Origin: Mixophyes australis
Taxonomy: Eukaryota; Chordata; Amphibia; Anura; Limnodynastidae
Direction of reading: 5' to 3'
Assembly: GCA_036250195.1 (NCBI GenBank)
Contig: JAVHZZ010000003.1
Coordinates: 34,006,335 to 34,070,334 of the forward strand
DNA length: 64,000 bases
Shown: positions 11,637 to 24,600 of the stretch, piece after piece
Layout: each line of letters starts with the position of its first letter
How positions within the stretch are numbered: the first letter of the stretch is position 1
The notes under the pieces: generated by a model
The model's input: the letters and a program-made list of their open reading frames with translations, nothing else
Told to the model about the DNA's origin: nothing
Databases searched by the model: none
Position numbers and translations under genes: made by a program

Positions 11637-12085
11637 CAGTGTTATCACTAGTTTCTTGTAAATTGATAAGCTTCATTCTCAGTTATATCACCAGTTCCTT
11701 GTAAATTTATAAGCTGTAATCTCAGTGAAGTCACTGGTTTCTTGTTACTTGATAGGCTGCATCCCCAGTGATGTCACTGGTTCCTTGTGAACTGATAGGC
11801 AACATTCTCAGTGATGTCACTGGTTCCTTGTAAAGTGATAGGTTGTATCTGCAGTGTTGTCACTGGTTCCTTGTGAACTGATAGGCACCATTTTCAGTGA
11901 TGTCCTGGTTCCTTGTAATGTGATAGGCAGCATTCTCAGTGATGTCACTGGTTCCTTGTAAAGTGATTGGCAGCATCCGCAATGATGTCACTGGTTCCTT
12001 GTGAACTGATAGGCAGCATTCTCAATGATGTCAGCTGTTACTTGTAAAGTGATAGGCTGCATTCTCATTATGTCACATTCTCATT
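11637..12085. repeat. 43-bp tandem repeat, about 10 copies
   Basis: Units of the form GTCACTGGTTCCTTGTGAAC then TGATAGGCAGCATTCTCAGTGAT repeat with moderate divergence. It lies about 500 bp downstream of the adgrf5 stop codon and may fall in the 3' untranslated region. Confidence 0.9.
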
Positions 12086-12579
12086 AATTGTTTTCCACAC
12101 TACAAAATGTCTTTCTCCTTTGTGATGGCTGTCTTTTTTGAAAAGGATTTTGATCTATGCCATAATGCCACATCCAAATATGGCAAAGCATAAACAGTTA
12201 CAAGCTGAAAATGGAGTATTTGGTGAGGTAGTCTCACATATTATAGATTACTATGGTATCCAGTGTGCTCACCTATGCTTCTACTTATGTAATCACTTTG
12301 AGTTTTTAGCATCAATGAACATATACAAACTCTAGATGGCTGTGAGCAGTGCCTGGCTATAAACTGTACACTGGAAATATATGTCATCATATGATGAGAC
12401 ATTAACTCAATTCATAGTGGGAAAAAAAGAGTTCAGGCATAAATGGCTTTTCCACAACACAATGCACTAAGTGTGACATACTTGGCTATAAAGAATAAAG
12501 TGCATAACAAAAATTACAATAACGGAACATATCAATAGATATGCAATATAAGCATGTTCAGCAGTAAGTCTCTTCTCAC
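12086..12579. other. adgrf5 3' flank, probable 3' UTR
   Basis: It follows the stop codon on the minus strand. No clear poly(A) signal or repeat is recognised, so the transcript end is unknown. Confidence 0.5.
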
Positions 12580-12656
12580 TCAGTTGAGTAGTGAGTACGA
12601 GTTTGAGGCTGATTCACTAGATGAGCTAACTTGGGCAGAAGAAATGTTGTAAAGTC
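12580..12656 (-). CDS. adgrf5: adgrf5 last coding exon and stop codon
   Basis: After a split Gly codon it reads LYNISSAQVSSSSESASNSY then SLLN and TGA. The Ser-rich stretch and terminal LLN match the ADGRF5 C-terminus. Acceptor TTTTCTTTCATAG. The 3' untranslated region continues leftwards; I could not fix its end because no well-placed AATAAA stands out within about 500 bp. Confidence 0.88.
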
Positions 12657-15600
12657 CTATGAAAGAAAATGAAAACATAACATTGGTTAGTTGGTGACCA
12701 TTTATTTTCAGGATTATAATGAATGGATTCTTTTAAGCTTTAGAGAGACATTTCAGTGTGATCACAACATGCTTTTATAAAGTCATGTCCACAAATTAAT
12801 ATGTTTATTTGAATTTAGCTGTCATTAACTTTTCTGCTGCCTTCTGCAGGAAAAAAAATAATCATTGAGTTGTTTCTAACCTATGTACTTGTGAGAAGTT
12901 GAATTCAACTGATGATTGTGAGTTTGTAAAGATACAAGTCTGAGCTCTTACATTCCCCTCCCTCTCCAATTTACTACAATAGATCTTGGCAGGCAGCCAA
13001 AATATTGTTAGGGTATTATGTTTTTGCAAAATTGTTGCAACCTTCTTGAAAACAGTTTTAGTTCAGTTTATTTTTAATGCTGCCAGGAAGCTGAAAAGTT
13101 AAATGACATTTTGTAACCATAAGAGTGAAAAGTAATGAATAACAATGTTTATAAATCAATTATCATTTTGGTAATTTACTTTTATACATTGACCGAATAT
13201 GTCAATTTTAGGAGGACTTATGACAAGTCTTGGGTTTGGGTAATACTTTGAGCTGTGATTTATTTTGTTACAACTATAAAGACCATAAATACTGGAACAC
13301 AAAACAGAAATGAGTTTGTAATCCAGTATTACAATTGATTTGGTATATACAATATATTGATTGGTGCATGATCATTATAATACTTATGATAAATTATTTT
13401 TAAGGCACAATTTACACTTTAACTCTTGATACCTATTTACAAAGCTGTCCTGTATAAGGAACCACCCGTTAGTAGAAGCGTTTTGTATAGGATTCTGTAA
13501 AGTACAAAAAGACAATGTAGGAAATGTCAAAGAGGAACCACAGTAGAACGTTTTAGTAAGGAAATTAGTATTGGATTGTAGAGGTGAATGAGGGAAGACC
13601 AGCAAGATGGAGATTGCAATAGTCAATGCGGGAGATTGTGAGTTTATAGATTAAAGTTTTTGCAGTGCCTTGTGTGAAATATGTGCATAATCTGAAATTG
13701 TTTCTTAGGTGTATGTAACAGGATTTCGATATAAACTGGATGTGGAGAACAAAGGACAGTTCTGAGTCAAATCACCTAGGCCACAAGCATGAAGGGTAGG
13801 GTTTATTGTCATGTTGTCAACGGAAATAGAGATGTTAGTTAGTTAGTTAGCTTCTATTGGCTGGTAGAAATATTGCTAAAAGTTTTTGAAAGTTTGAGGT
13901 GCCGAGAGGACATCTAGGATGAAATAGCAGAAAGATATACAGTTATGGTACACAGACTGGCGAGTTGCTTAGAGGTTCCCCTTCAAAGGTTTGCTGTAGG
14001 GCTCAGTGATTTCCTATCAGACAGTTCCATATTTCTTTGGTACTCACCTCTTTTAGCAAACAAATTGATAACTCCTTTTGAAAATGGAGGCTCTGAAGAA
14101 CTGACATTGGACGTCTAAGGAAACATTGTGAAATGATCAGTAAACACATATATGTATATGGTAAGAAAAATCACTTTCTGATTAAACTTTCAATACTTTA
14201 ACCAAAGTTCAGTTGTTTCCAAGGTCCTGTGAGGCTCATTGCATTCTTTACTTTCCTTTGGCATGCATAGCATACTGTATTAATGTTACTGTAGGCTGAC
14301 GCAACATTTTCTATGTAGCTGATGTGGAACTACAAATTTCAGCCTGACCTTCCAATGCATGCTGGCAGTAGTTGGAAAGCCTGAGGTTGCCTACTTACAG
14401 TAACCAAGACACACAACTATATTTTTTTGAAAGGAATATATAAATACCTGTAACCTACTTATTTTATTCAGTAAACTAGATGTATATATTGTACAACCCA
14501 TTTGAAGAAGAAAACAAATTTGGTGAAATCTCAAATTTGGCAGTATGATATACTGTATGAATTCTTGGATAAATTCCCATATTAATGTATATTACAGTTA
14601 ATTGAGCTACTTTTTAAAAACAATAAGGCAGTGTACAGTGAGCAACTTCGGTAATTGCAGCTTTTAATAACTACTTCATGCAATAGCCACAAATGGATAG
14701 AGTTCTAAATCATGAGGCGACTATAGGCAAGGGACTTATGTTCCTATTTGAAAATCCTGCCCTTAATATTTTCAATGCCGTCTTGAGCCATGGATTTAGG
14801 AACTCTGAATAATATTGCTGGAATTATGGGTATTTCTACTACAGCTTTACCCTATCCACTAGGTACCGCTAACCCCACCTCCAATGTGTGATGTAAACCC
14901 GTAACAATAAAATTAGTTAGCAGAAAATATATGGGGCTATTATGAGTGCAGATATATTTCTACATAAAATATGTGTGGATATAGACAACATTAATATAAA
15001 AGTAAGCAGCAAGCTATGAAGTGGGTGGGGCTATCATAGCTGATGGCCCTATAGGAATGTGCCTCATTCTAAACGTAATAATAAAAAAAGAAAATGTTCC
15101 CATACCTTTGTCTGCTGTGAAGACCATCTGGAGAGAGAAAATTTGCTGAGCAAAGAATCCCGTACCTATATTATTAGAGGAAAAAGAGTTTTCTTTTAGG
15201 GACATGTGTTCTGTTTAACAAACCTAAAATGAAACACCATTTTATTTACTAGATGTGGATGTGCAGCACAGACGCAGTTTGTTCCCATTATTTTGTGTGA
15301 TTATTCCCTTTTGTGTAGATCAGTGCTGATCTTATCACGTGAAGGTAGTGGCTACATAGAAGGCACAAACTGTAGCTCTTTCTGGTGGAAGGAGCTGGGC
15401 ATGTCCCTTGCTGATTGGGGGGCAAACACAGTAATACACGTTGAATTGTGCCAAAATGAAAAAAAAAAATGTATTTCATTTTGTGGGGTAATATATTTAA
15501 ATAAGACCTAAGGAGTGGATATTGCAGGGGTTGGGGTTTTTTGAGGGGGGGCATTCCTTATCTAATAGATGGCCACAAAACCTTTGTACCCCTGTAAAAT

Positions 15601-18600
15601 GACTTGATTTGTACATGGCCTAATAAGCTCTGTCTATAGGATCCACTCACAATATTATTATTGTTTATTTATATAGTACCACCATATTACGCAGCTCTTA
15701 CAGAGAATATTTTAGCACTCACATCAGTCGGATAGGTGCATTTGTGAAAGACGTATAGACAGCATCCACATTGTTTCAGGTTTGGGAATTACCCTGAAGT
15801 GTTTAGATCTTACCTTTTTGTCCATCAAACACCCAAACAGCAGAATAAATAGTCCCTGAAAGAAAAAGCAGAATTTAGATTTTTATTTATATTGCGACCT
15901 TCTCTGGTTTAAACGATGCTAGTAATCAGACTACTGACCCGCTAAGAACTAGGCATTAATAATACAGGGTGATTCAAAAGTCGCAGTACACCCTTTTATT
16001 TCAAAAACTCTACAGGAATTGGGTCGATTGGCCGATTTCAAGATGGCGCCCATATTTGGTACATACCGTAAAAGATAGACCACGTCACCCATACCTTACT
16101 GGACTATTCAGGTTTCCCAATTTCCTGTAGAGTTTTTGAAATAAAAGGGTGTACTGCGACTTTTGAATCACCCTGTATAATGACCGTTTAATTATGCCAA
16201 TAATAAATATGTTGTTTTACAATCTAGTGAGTATACATTGTAAACGCGGATGTGCCTTCACTGTGCATGTGCAAACTCCTGTAGAGGGGGGCGCTAGAAA
16301 TGTCATCCCTGGCTCTGAGTATATGAAATCATCACAATACATACTAATACTATATATAATGTATATTAATATATATATATATTTATATATATACCATACA
16401 GTAAAATGAATCCCTGTAGACTGTCAGATTATTGGAATGTTTACAGCAGCAGAGAGTCTGAGTGTGCTGACCATGTGGATAGGGCTGCCAGGAGGAATTT
16501 CAGGCCCTGGTACAGCAACATCTTGGGGCCCTTTCTATAGCCACCAAGGGGGCTACTTTGTACCTGTCCCCCCTCTTGGCCTCCTGCTTGTGGGAAACAG
16601 GGACCTCTCCCTGGTGCAAATATATCAGTGAGGACAGGGCTGCATGTGACAGTATCATGATGTGAGGAGGGAAATACAGGAAGCTACAGGCTGAGAGTTA
16701 TACAGTGGAAGGAGCAGAGTCCAGAGCAGCACAGAGTATATCAGGAGATGATTGATGTGTTAGTGAGGACAGGGCTGCATGTGACAGGGGCAGTGACATG
16801 ATGTGAGGAGGGGAATGGAGGCAGCAGGAAGCCACAGACTGAGTTATATGGTGGAGGGAGCAGGGTCTCCCATCAGCACAGAGTAATGATGGGAGTCTCC
16901 ACATGAAGATTGCGGTTATTGAATATTAAATAATATAACCCCTCCATCTTTTTTTCTTTGACTATGTATTCTGGCCAGGTCTGCCATTGAAAAAATAATA
17001 TTGATCAGAGGGTAGTAGGCTTGTTACTCATCATGGAACTCGTGCTCAGCAATTTTGAAACCATTACACGAAGAACATTGAATTCAGTAGAGAACAATAT
17101 TGCTCCGACTCTTTTTTGGATTTTGATAGTTATTGAGGCTGTGTGCGGACAGGGCCGAACGTAATAATTGCAGTATCATGATGCATACTGCTCAACTGTC
17201 CCGATTTGCAGACTTCGAAAGGGGTGGGTATTACATGAAAATGGTTGGCGTTTCAATCAAAAGTGGATGTTTTGGGCAGATTGGGTTGTTTGGTGTGGGG
17301 CTTATTTTGTCCTGATTTAACATGTGTGTCTACATGTTGGGAGTATTATGATGTGAGGAGGGGGATGGTGGAAAGTGGGAAGACACAGACTGGGAAAGAC
17401 AGCAGAAGAAGAAGAGTCCCAACAGTGCAGAGTGATGTGAGGCTCCTGCCAGGAAACCTGTGCACACCTCTATATGAAACAAATTTCAAACATCCGATTT
17501 TATTATCATTATTATTATTATTATTATTTATAACTAGTTTATATATGGTATGCAGACAATGTAGCTTTGTTGTCCATAATGCTGGGTACACAATGTTTTG
17601 CTATTTTGTTCTAAGAATAATTTCAAAGAAGTTTAAGTTTAGGCTCTGTACAATAGGATGCAATGTTCAAGGATTATGACCCCCAAATCTGGTTGTTCAA
17701 CACAATGTCACATTTGCCAGCATGACCATTGCGCGCACCCTTTGTTTTTTTACCTAATTTCTGCATTGGGTACTTCTCAGTATTTAAATGTTTGAAAGAA
17801 GGTTTTTATTGCGAGTAGGCGGATTCCAGACGTATTTTACATGGCTTTTAACAGAAAACAATACCCTCGGCTTCCATAATAGATTTAGGGCTAGATTTAC
17901 TAAGCTGCGGGTTTGAAAAAGTGGGGATGTTGCCTATAGCAACCAATCAGATTCTAGCTGTCATTTTGTAGAAGGTACTAAATAAATAAAAGCTAGAATC
18001 TGATTGGTTGCTATAGGCAACATCCCCACTTTTTCAAACCAGCAACTTAGTAAATCTAGCCCTTAGTGTTTCTGAACCTCAATTGTTGGAGAAAAAATAA
18101 GTTGGTAGCCAATCAAACCTGCTTTAAATCCATGAAGGGAAGATTTCATGTCTCTGAGAGAACCTGTATTAAGATATAAGTTTGAGTAGATATTTATTGC
18201 TTACCTGAAGTGAATTCAGTGCTGAAAAAATCCCGTGTATTACAAGTGATGAATTTGACATCGTTCCAATTCCGAAGCCCCAGGTAAGTCCAAGAAGTGG
18301 TGTCAGGATAAGTATACATTTTGTAATATGATTTAAGGTGCTTTTCTCCTCTTTTTTCGGCCTGTCCCCTATAGACGGTCTGAGGACTTTAACTATCACA
18401 ACAAGTAGAGTAATAAAATTCACAAATAAAATGGTAAATGCTGGCACCACAAATGCAAGGAATGCTTTGCTTTCTACAATATTGAGCCAACAAAGCTTTT
18501 CAGCACCTTTTTGAATTATGTAATTTTCATTGGATTGGGTGACAGCCACAGTGATTACTGATATAATGACAGGACATCCGTAACCCAGGAAAAATGATAT

Positions 18601-21600
18601 ACCCATCATGGTAGTCTTGCTGAGGTCGTGGAAAACACACATAAGGCGATAGAAAAGTATAAGTCCCATGGTTAGCATCCAAAAAAAGACACACAAGTAA
18701 AAGAGATGTGCGAAAAACGTTGCCGACACGCAGGCTTGTGTGTTAGTTTTCGCCACGGCTGCACCAACGATAAACCAGATATCTGCCATCAAGAGCGTGA
18801 CAGCAATGTTTATTATGCAGATGTGGCGCATGTAAGAGGTCTTGTTCTTGGTTACGGATTTCCAGACCACAGCCTCGATTATGATGCAGATGACCAGACT
18901 AAGGATGGAGATGCCTACCCCAATGTAGGTAACATAGTCTAACCATGGCGCGTATGGGACTGATAGGGACATGAGAATAGAGAATGAAGTCAAGTGACTA
19001 CAGTTACATTTTACAATGTTCCCATCAATTGCACTATTGCAGCCTCTACTGTCCCAGTCCAGAGTTGTAAAGTTCCAGTAAACACATGTTGCTTTATTTA
19101 ATGTCTCGTTACTCTTTTTAAAATCCATCTCAATCTTGAAGTTGGTATAGTTGCCAGTTACTATTGTTGTCATCACAAGACCGTTCAAAACGTTTGTGTT
19201 ACTTGTGTTATTTGAGTCCGTATTTAGAATGTCCTTTAATGTAGCATATGCAATGCTTATAACACTGGCATTTTCTGATATATGGTTCAGGGTGTCTTTA
19301 CTAATCAAAACATTCCCTGTTAAATTATTTGAGCGGCTGAAATTAAAATTTGCATTGTAATCTTTTGGAGAATTGCTAATAGATTTGCCAACTAGCTGAA
19401 TATTTGTGTTAGTTGTGATATCCAACGATTCATTGAAGGTTAGTTTTTCTGCAAATTTTTCGACAGATTGGAGAAGATTTGAGCTCTCTGCACCCTGGTT
19501 TGAAATTTGTTTCCAAGTGTGTACTGATGAATTGTCTACAACAATGTCGACCGTCTCAAGAAAGCTCTGCAAGGAAAATAAGTGTTTGAATATACATTTA
19601 TAGTAATTTTTGTTATATTTTATTATCTATTTGCATAGTGAAAATTACTTTTACATATCTCTTTAAGGTCACAAGTGTGACATTTTTATTGAATGTCAAG
19701 GGACATTGTATGGTGAGACAGTATTAAATGGTCATAAATTAAAAATACTAATAAAAAACTATTATTATTATGCTTGTGTATGGTCAGAACATCGTTTTTT
19801 ATTGTTTATCTCCTGCTCATCTGTTTGTCATCAGTTTCTGTGGACAGAGGGCTAGTACAAGCTGTCAATAATCACATAATCAGAATGCTCTTGGCAGCAC
19901 AAAGCAGTTCAGGGGGATGTGTGCTGACCTTATGAAAGGCAGTGACCTGTCTAGTCGTGATTATGTTTGCTAGGCTAGGGCTACATGTGACAAGGTGGAA
20001 TCATGCGGTGAGGAATAAAGGAATACAGGGAGCCACAGACTGAGAGATAGTAGAAAGAGCAGGTTCCTCCAACAGCACAGAGTAGTGATATACTGGTGCA
20101 TAAAGACTGTGGTGCCAAACACAATTCTATATCAAATAAAGAACATCCAACGTGTCCTCATAAATATGGTGAACAACAAGTATATAGCAGAGAAGGCGAA
20201 GATGGATGTGACTCTTCTACTGTTTAAAATATGAACTTTCAAAAAACCATATTTTCATAATGATTTTATTGTGTTGCATCTTATTGAGTATTTCAATATT
20301 AAATAATAATAACACATCCATCTATATATTCTGACCAGGATTGCCATTGAGGAACAGACACCCGATCAGATGGGAGCAGCCAGCTAAAGGCTTTTTACTC
20401 ATCACAGAAGTTTAAGTTCTCAGCAATTTAGAACCAATTACATGAAGTAAACTGAATTATTTGGACGTTGATGATACTAAAATAAATGCTCCTATTCTTT
20501 TTTGCTTATATTTTATCATGTCATTTAATTGATTTGAGTAGGACAATCCTACATTTAGAGTTCATCATAGAGCTGGTTTTAAACAAGTGGATGCATAAAT
20601 GGATTGGTTTGGTTCTCAATCTTTATGATTCAAATCTGGGGTTTACAGATTGTGTTCTCCCACACTTAATAGTTGTTCATAAATGATATGAGAGGTAGTC
20701 CCATATGGTGGCCAATTCACAATTTGTTTTTCTCAGTTGAGGGTTTTTTTGTTATTTGGGGGTCTATTAATGGGTGAAATGCCTAGCTTTCAATGATTTT
20801 AGAGCATCTATGTATTTTCCAAAGCCCCCGACAGTGAAGAATAAGATCCCCTCTCTGCTCTTTTCAGAGCAGGGCGAGGAGCCTAGGAGGCTACAGGTCC
20901 ATAACCAAGATTTGCTATTGGGCTGGGCGAAGCACTGTTCTTCCCCTGCACACACTGTACAGTACTTCATGACAAAGTGGTAAGGCAAGTTCTCTTCTAA
21001 TCTAGTGTGCAGCCCTTCTAATACAGCGCACGGCTCTTCTAATCTAGTGTGCAGTCCCTCTAATACAGCGCACGGCTCTTCTAATCTAGTGTGCAGTCCC
21101 TCTAATACAACGCACGGCTCTTCTAATCTAGTGTGCAGTCCCTCTAATACAGCGCACAGCTCTTCTAATCTAGTGTGCAGTCCCTCTAATACAGCGCATG
21201 GCTCTTCTAATCTAGTGTGCAGCCCCTCTAATACAGCGCACGGCTCTTCTAATCTAGTGTGCAGTCCCTCTAATACAGCGCACAGCTCTTCTAATCTAAT
21301 GTGCAGTCCCTCTAATACAGCGCACAGCTCTTCTAATCTAGTGTGCAGTCCCTCTAATACAGCGCACAGCTCTTCTAATCTAGTGTGCAGTCCCTCTAAT
21401 ACAGCGCACGGCTCTTCTAATCTAGTGTGCAGTCCCTCTAATACAGCGCACAGCTCTTCTAATCTAGTGTGCAGTCCCTCTAATACAGCGCACAGCTCTT
21501 CTAATCTAGTGTGCAGTCCCTCTAATACAGCGCACGGCTCTTCTAATCTAGTGTGCAGTCCCTCTAATACAGCGCACAGCTCTTCTAATCTAGTGTGCAG

Positions 21601-24600
21601 TCCCTCTAATACAGCGCACAGCTCTTCTAATCTAGTGTGCAGTCCCTCTAATACAGCGCACAGCTCTTCTAATCTAGTGTGCAGTCCCTCTAATACAGCG
21701 CACGGCTCTTCTAATCTAGTGTGCAGTCCCTCTAATACAGCGCACAGCTCTTCTAATCTAGTGTGCAGTCCCTCTAATACAGCGCACAGCTCTTCTAATC
21801 TAGTGTGCAGTCCCTCTAATACAGCGCACGGCTCTTCTAATCTAGTGTGCAGTCCCTCTAATACAGCGCACAGCTCTTCTAATCTAGTGTGCAGTCCCTC
21901 TAATACAGCGCACGGCTCTTCTAATCTAGTGTGCAGTCCCTCTAATACAGCGCACGGCTCTTCTAATCTAGTGTGCAGTCCCTCTAATACAGCGCACGGC
22001 TCTTCTAATCTAGTGTGCAGTCCCTCTAATACAGCGCACAGCTCTTCTAATCTAGTGTGCAGTCCCTCTAATATAGCGCACGGCTCTTCTAATCTAGTGT
22101 GCAGTCCCTCTAATACAGCGCACGGCTCTTCTAATCTAGTGTGCAGTCCCTCTAATACAGCGCACGGCTCTTCTAATCTAGTGTGCAGTCCCTCTAATAC
22201 AGCGCACAGCTCTTCTAATCTAGTGTGCAGTCCCTCTAATATAGCGCACGGCTCTTCTAATCTAGTGTGCAGTCCCTCTAATACAGCGCACTGCTCTTCT
22301 AACCTAGTGTGCAGCCAGTCTAATACAGCACACAGCTATTGTAATCTAGTGTGCAGCCAGTCTAATACAGCGCACGGCTCTTCTAATCTAGTGTGCAGTC
22401 CCTCTAATACAGCGCACAGCTCTTCTAATCTAGTGTGCAGTCCCTCTAATATAGCGCACGGCTCTTCTAATCTAGTGTGCAGTCCCTCTAATACAGCGCA
22501 CTGCTCTTCTAACCTAGTGTGCAGCCAGTCTAATACAGCGCACAGCTCTTCTAATCTAGTGTGCAGCCAGTCTAATACAGTGCACGGCTCTTCTAATCTA
22601 GTGTGCAGCCAGTCTAATACAGTGGACGGCTCTTCTGATCTATTGTGCAGCCCCTCTAATACAGCACACAGCTCTTCTAATCTAGTGTGCAGTCCCTCTA
22701 ATACAGCGCACAGCTCTTCTAATCTAGTGTGCAGTCCCTCTAATACAGCGCACAGCTCTTCTAATCTAGTGTGCAGTCCCTCTAATACAGCGCACGGCTC
22801 TTCTAATCTAATGTGCAGTCCCTCTAATACAGCGCACGGCTCTTCTAATCTAGTGTGCAGTCCCTCTAATACAGCGCATGGCTCTTCTAACCTAGTGTGC
22901 AGCCAGTCTAATACAGCACACAGCTCTTGTAATCTAGTGTGCAGCCAGTCTAATACAGTGCACGGCTCTTCTAATCTAGTGTGCAGTCCCTCTAATACAG
23001 CGCACGGCTCTTCTGATCTAGTGTGCAGCCAGTCTAATACAGCACACAGCTCTTAAAATCTAGTGTGCAGCCCCTCTAATACAGTGCACAGCTGTTATGG
23101 CTACCAGTGCAACATAAACTCATAGAACAGGTTGAAGAGGACTTCACCTTTAGCAGCCGCCTTTCCCGTAGAGACAGGGCCGGTGCTAGGGTCCACGGCG
23201 CCCTAGGCATTTTTAAAAAAAGCGGCGCCCCCCCTGCAAAAATCGCCGCCCTCCTCCCTCCTCCCTCCTCTCCTTACCTTGTCTCACCACCGCCGCCTCT
23301 CTGCTCCGTCTCCTCCCCTCCACTCACTGACACTAGTAAGTGGAGGGGAGGAGACGGAGCAGAGAGGCGGCGGTGGTGACAAAATAGCCTCTTCCCCCCT
23401 CCCCATCCATCTGAATGCTGTGCGGCGGCCGTGACAGGTATGGTCAGCGGTCGCCGCACAGTTTTAAAGTATTTCAGAATTCTGTGGCGCCCTCCAGAGA
23501 CTGGCGCCCTAGGCAAGTGCCTAACCTTGCCTAATGGGAGCACCGGGCCTGCGTAGAGACTGGTTGTGCTCACAGGTACTCAGATGCCCCCAGGTCTTGT
23601 ACTCAGAGTAGTATGGGTCTATGTTAGCACGGCAGCGCACAGGTACAGGAGGTTGCACACGGAGTAGCGACAGGCCAGAGTTAAGCAGAGTGGACAGGAC
23701 ACCTGAGGGTATGTCGGGTACAGGCAGGCAGGTCAAGGTCACAGGCACAGGTTCAGGATCCAGGGGCAGGTGGTAAGTCAGGGTCACTAGCAGAGGTTCA
23801 GAATCCAGGTACAGGCAATAAATCAGGGTCAGAAGCACAGGTTCAGAATCCAGGAACAGGCAAAGGTCATACACGGTTGATCAATCACATGTTAAACACC
23901 ACAGATAGGAACAGGAGCAGGCAGCAGAACTGAACAGTACACTATAGTGCAGATGACTAATCAGAAACAGGCCCTGTAAGTGCTCTCAGCACTTGCCTAA
24001 TTAATTGCTGGTACCAGCAGCCAATGACAAAGTGCGCCCAGCAGATTTAATTTAACAACCTAATTAGCCATATTTGGCTGATTCTGTACAGCCCTGCGCG
24101 CGCTCGGCTGTTTGACAGCTGGACAGGCACGGCGGCAGGAAGCCCAATGCGTCCCGGTTGTTGCCCAGGCAACCAGGACGCAGGAACCGGAAGTGATGCC
24201 CCGGTCGTCATGGAGACGGCCGGGACGTCACAAGCAGGAGGGGAAGAGTCGTGGCGGCCGCAGGCACCGCCGCGACTGCTGACAACAGCTCTTCGAATCT
24301 AGTGTCCAGCCCCTCTAATACAGCACACAGCTCTTCTAATCTAATGTACAGCCAGTCTAATACAGCGCACAACTCTTCTAATCTAGTGTGCAGCACCTCT
24401 AATACAGCGCACATCTCTTCTAGTGTGCAGTCCCTCTAATACAGCGCACAACTCTTCTAATCTAGTGTGCAGGTCCTCTAATACAGCGCAGATCTCTTCT
24501 AGTCTAGTGGGCAGCCCCTCTAATACAATGCACAACTCTTCTAACCTAGTGTGCAGCACCTCTAATACAGCACAGATCTCTTCTAACCTAGTGTGCAGCA

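Noticed and set aside
15099..15127. A shorter tail exon using the internal CTCTCTCCAG acceptor
   Set aside because: It would read MVFTADK and break the phase to the next exon, whereas the longer 60-bp exon gives the conserved KFSLSRWSSQ tail and keeps phase.
18706..19603. Plus-strand frames opposite the 7TM exon
   Set aside because: They are short shadows of the adgrf5 exon with no family resemblance.
21005..23056. 683-codon open frame with 14-residue repeats as a real protein gene
   Set aside because: The frame is a consequence of a 42-bp tandem unit without stops. It starts and stops within the array and lies antisense in an adgrf5 intron.
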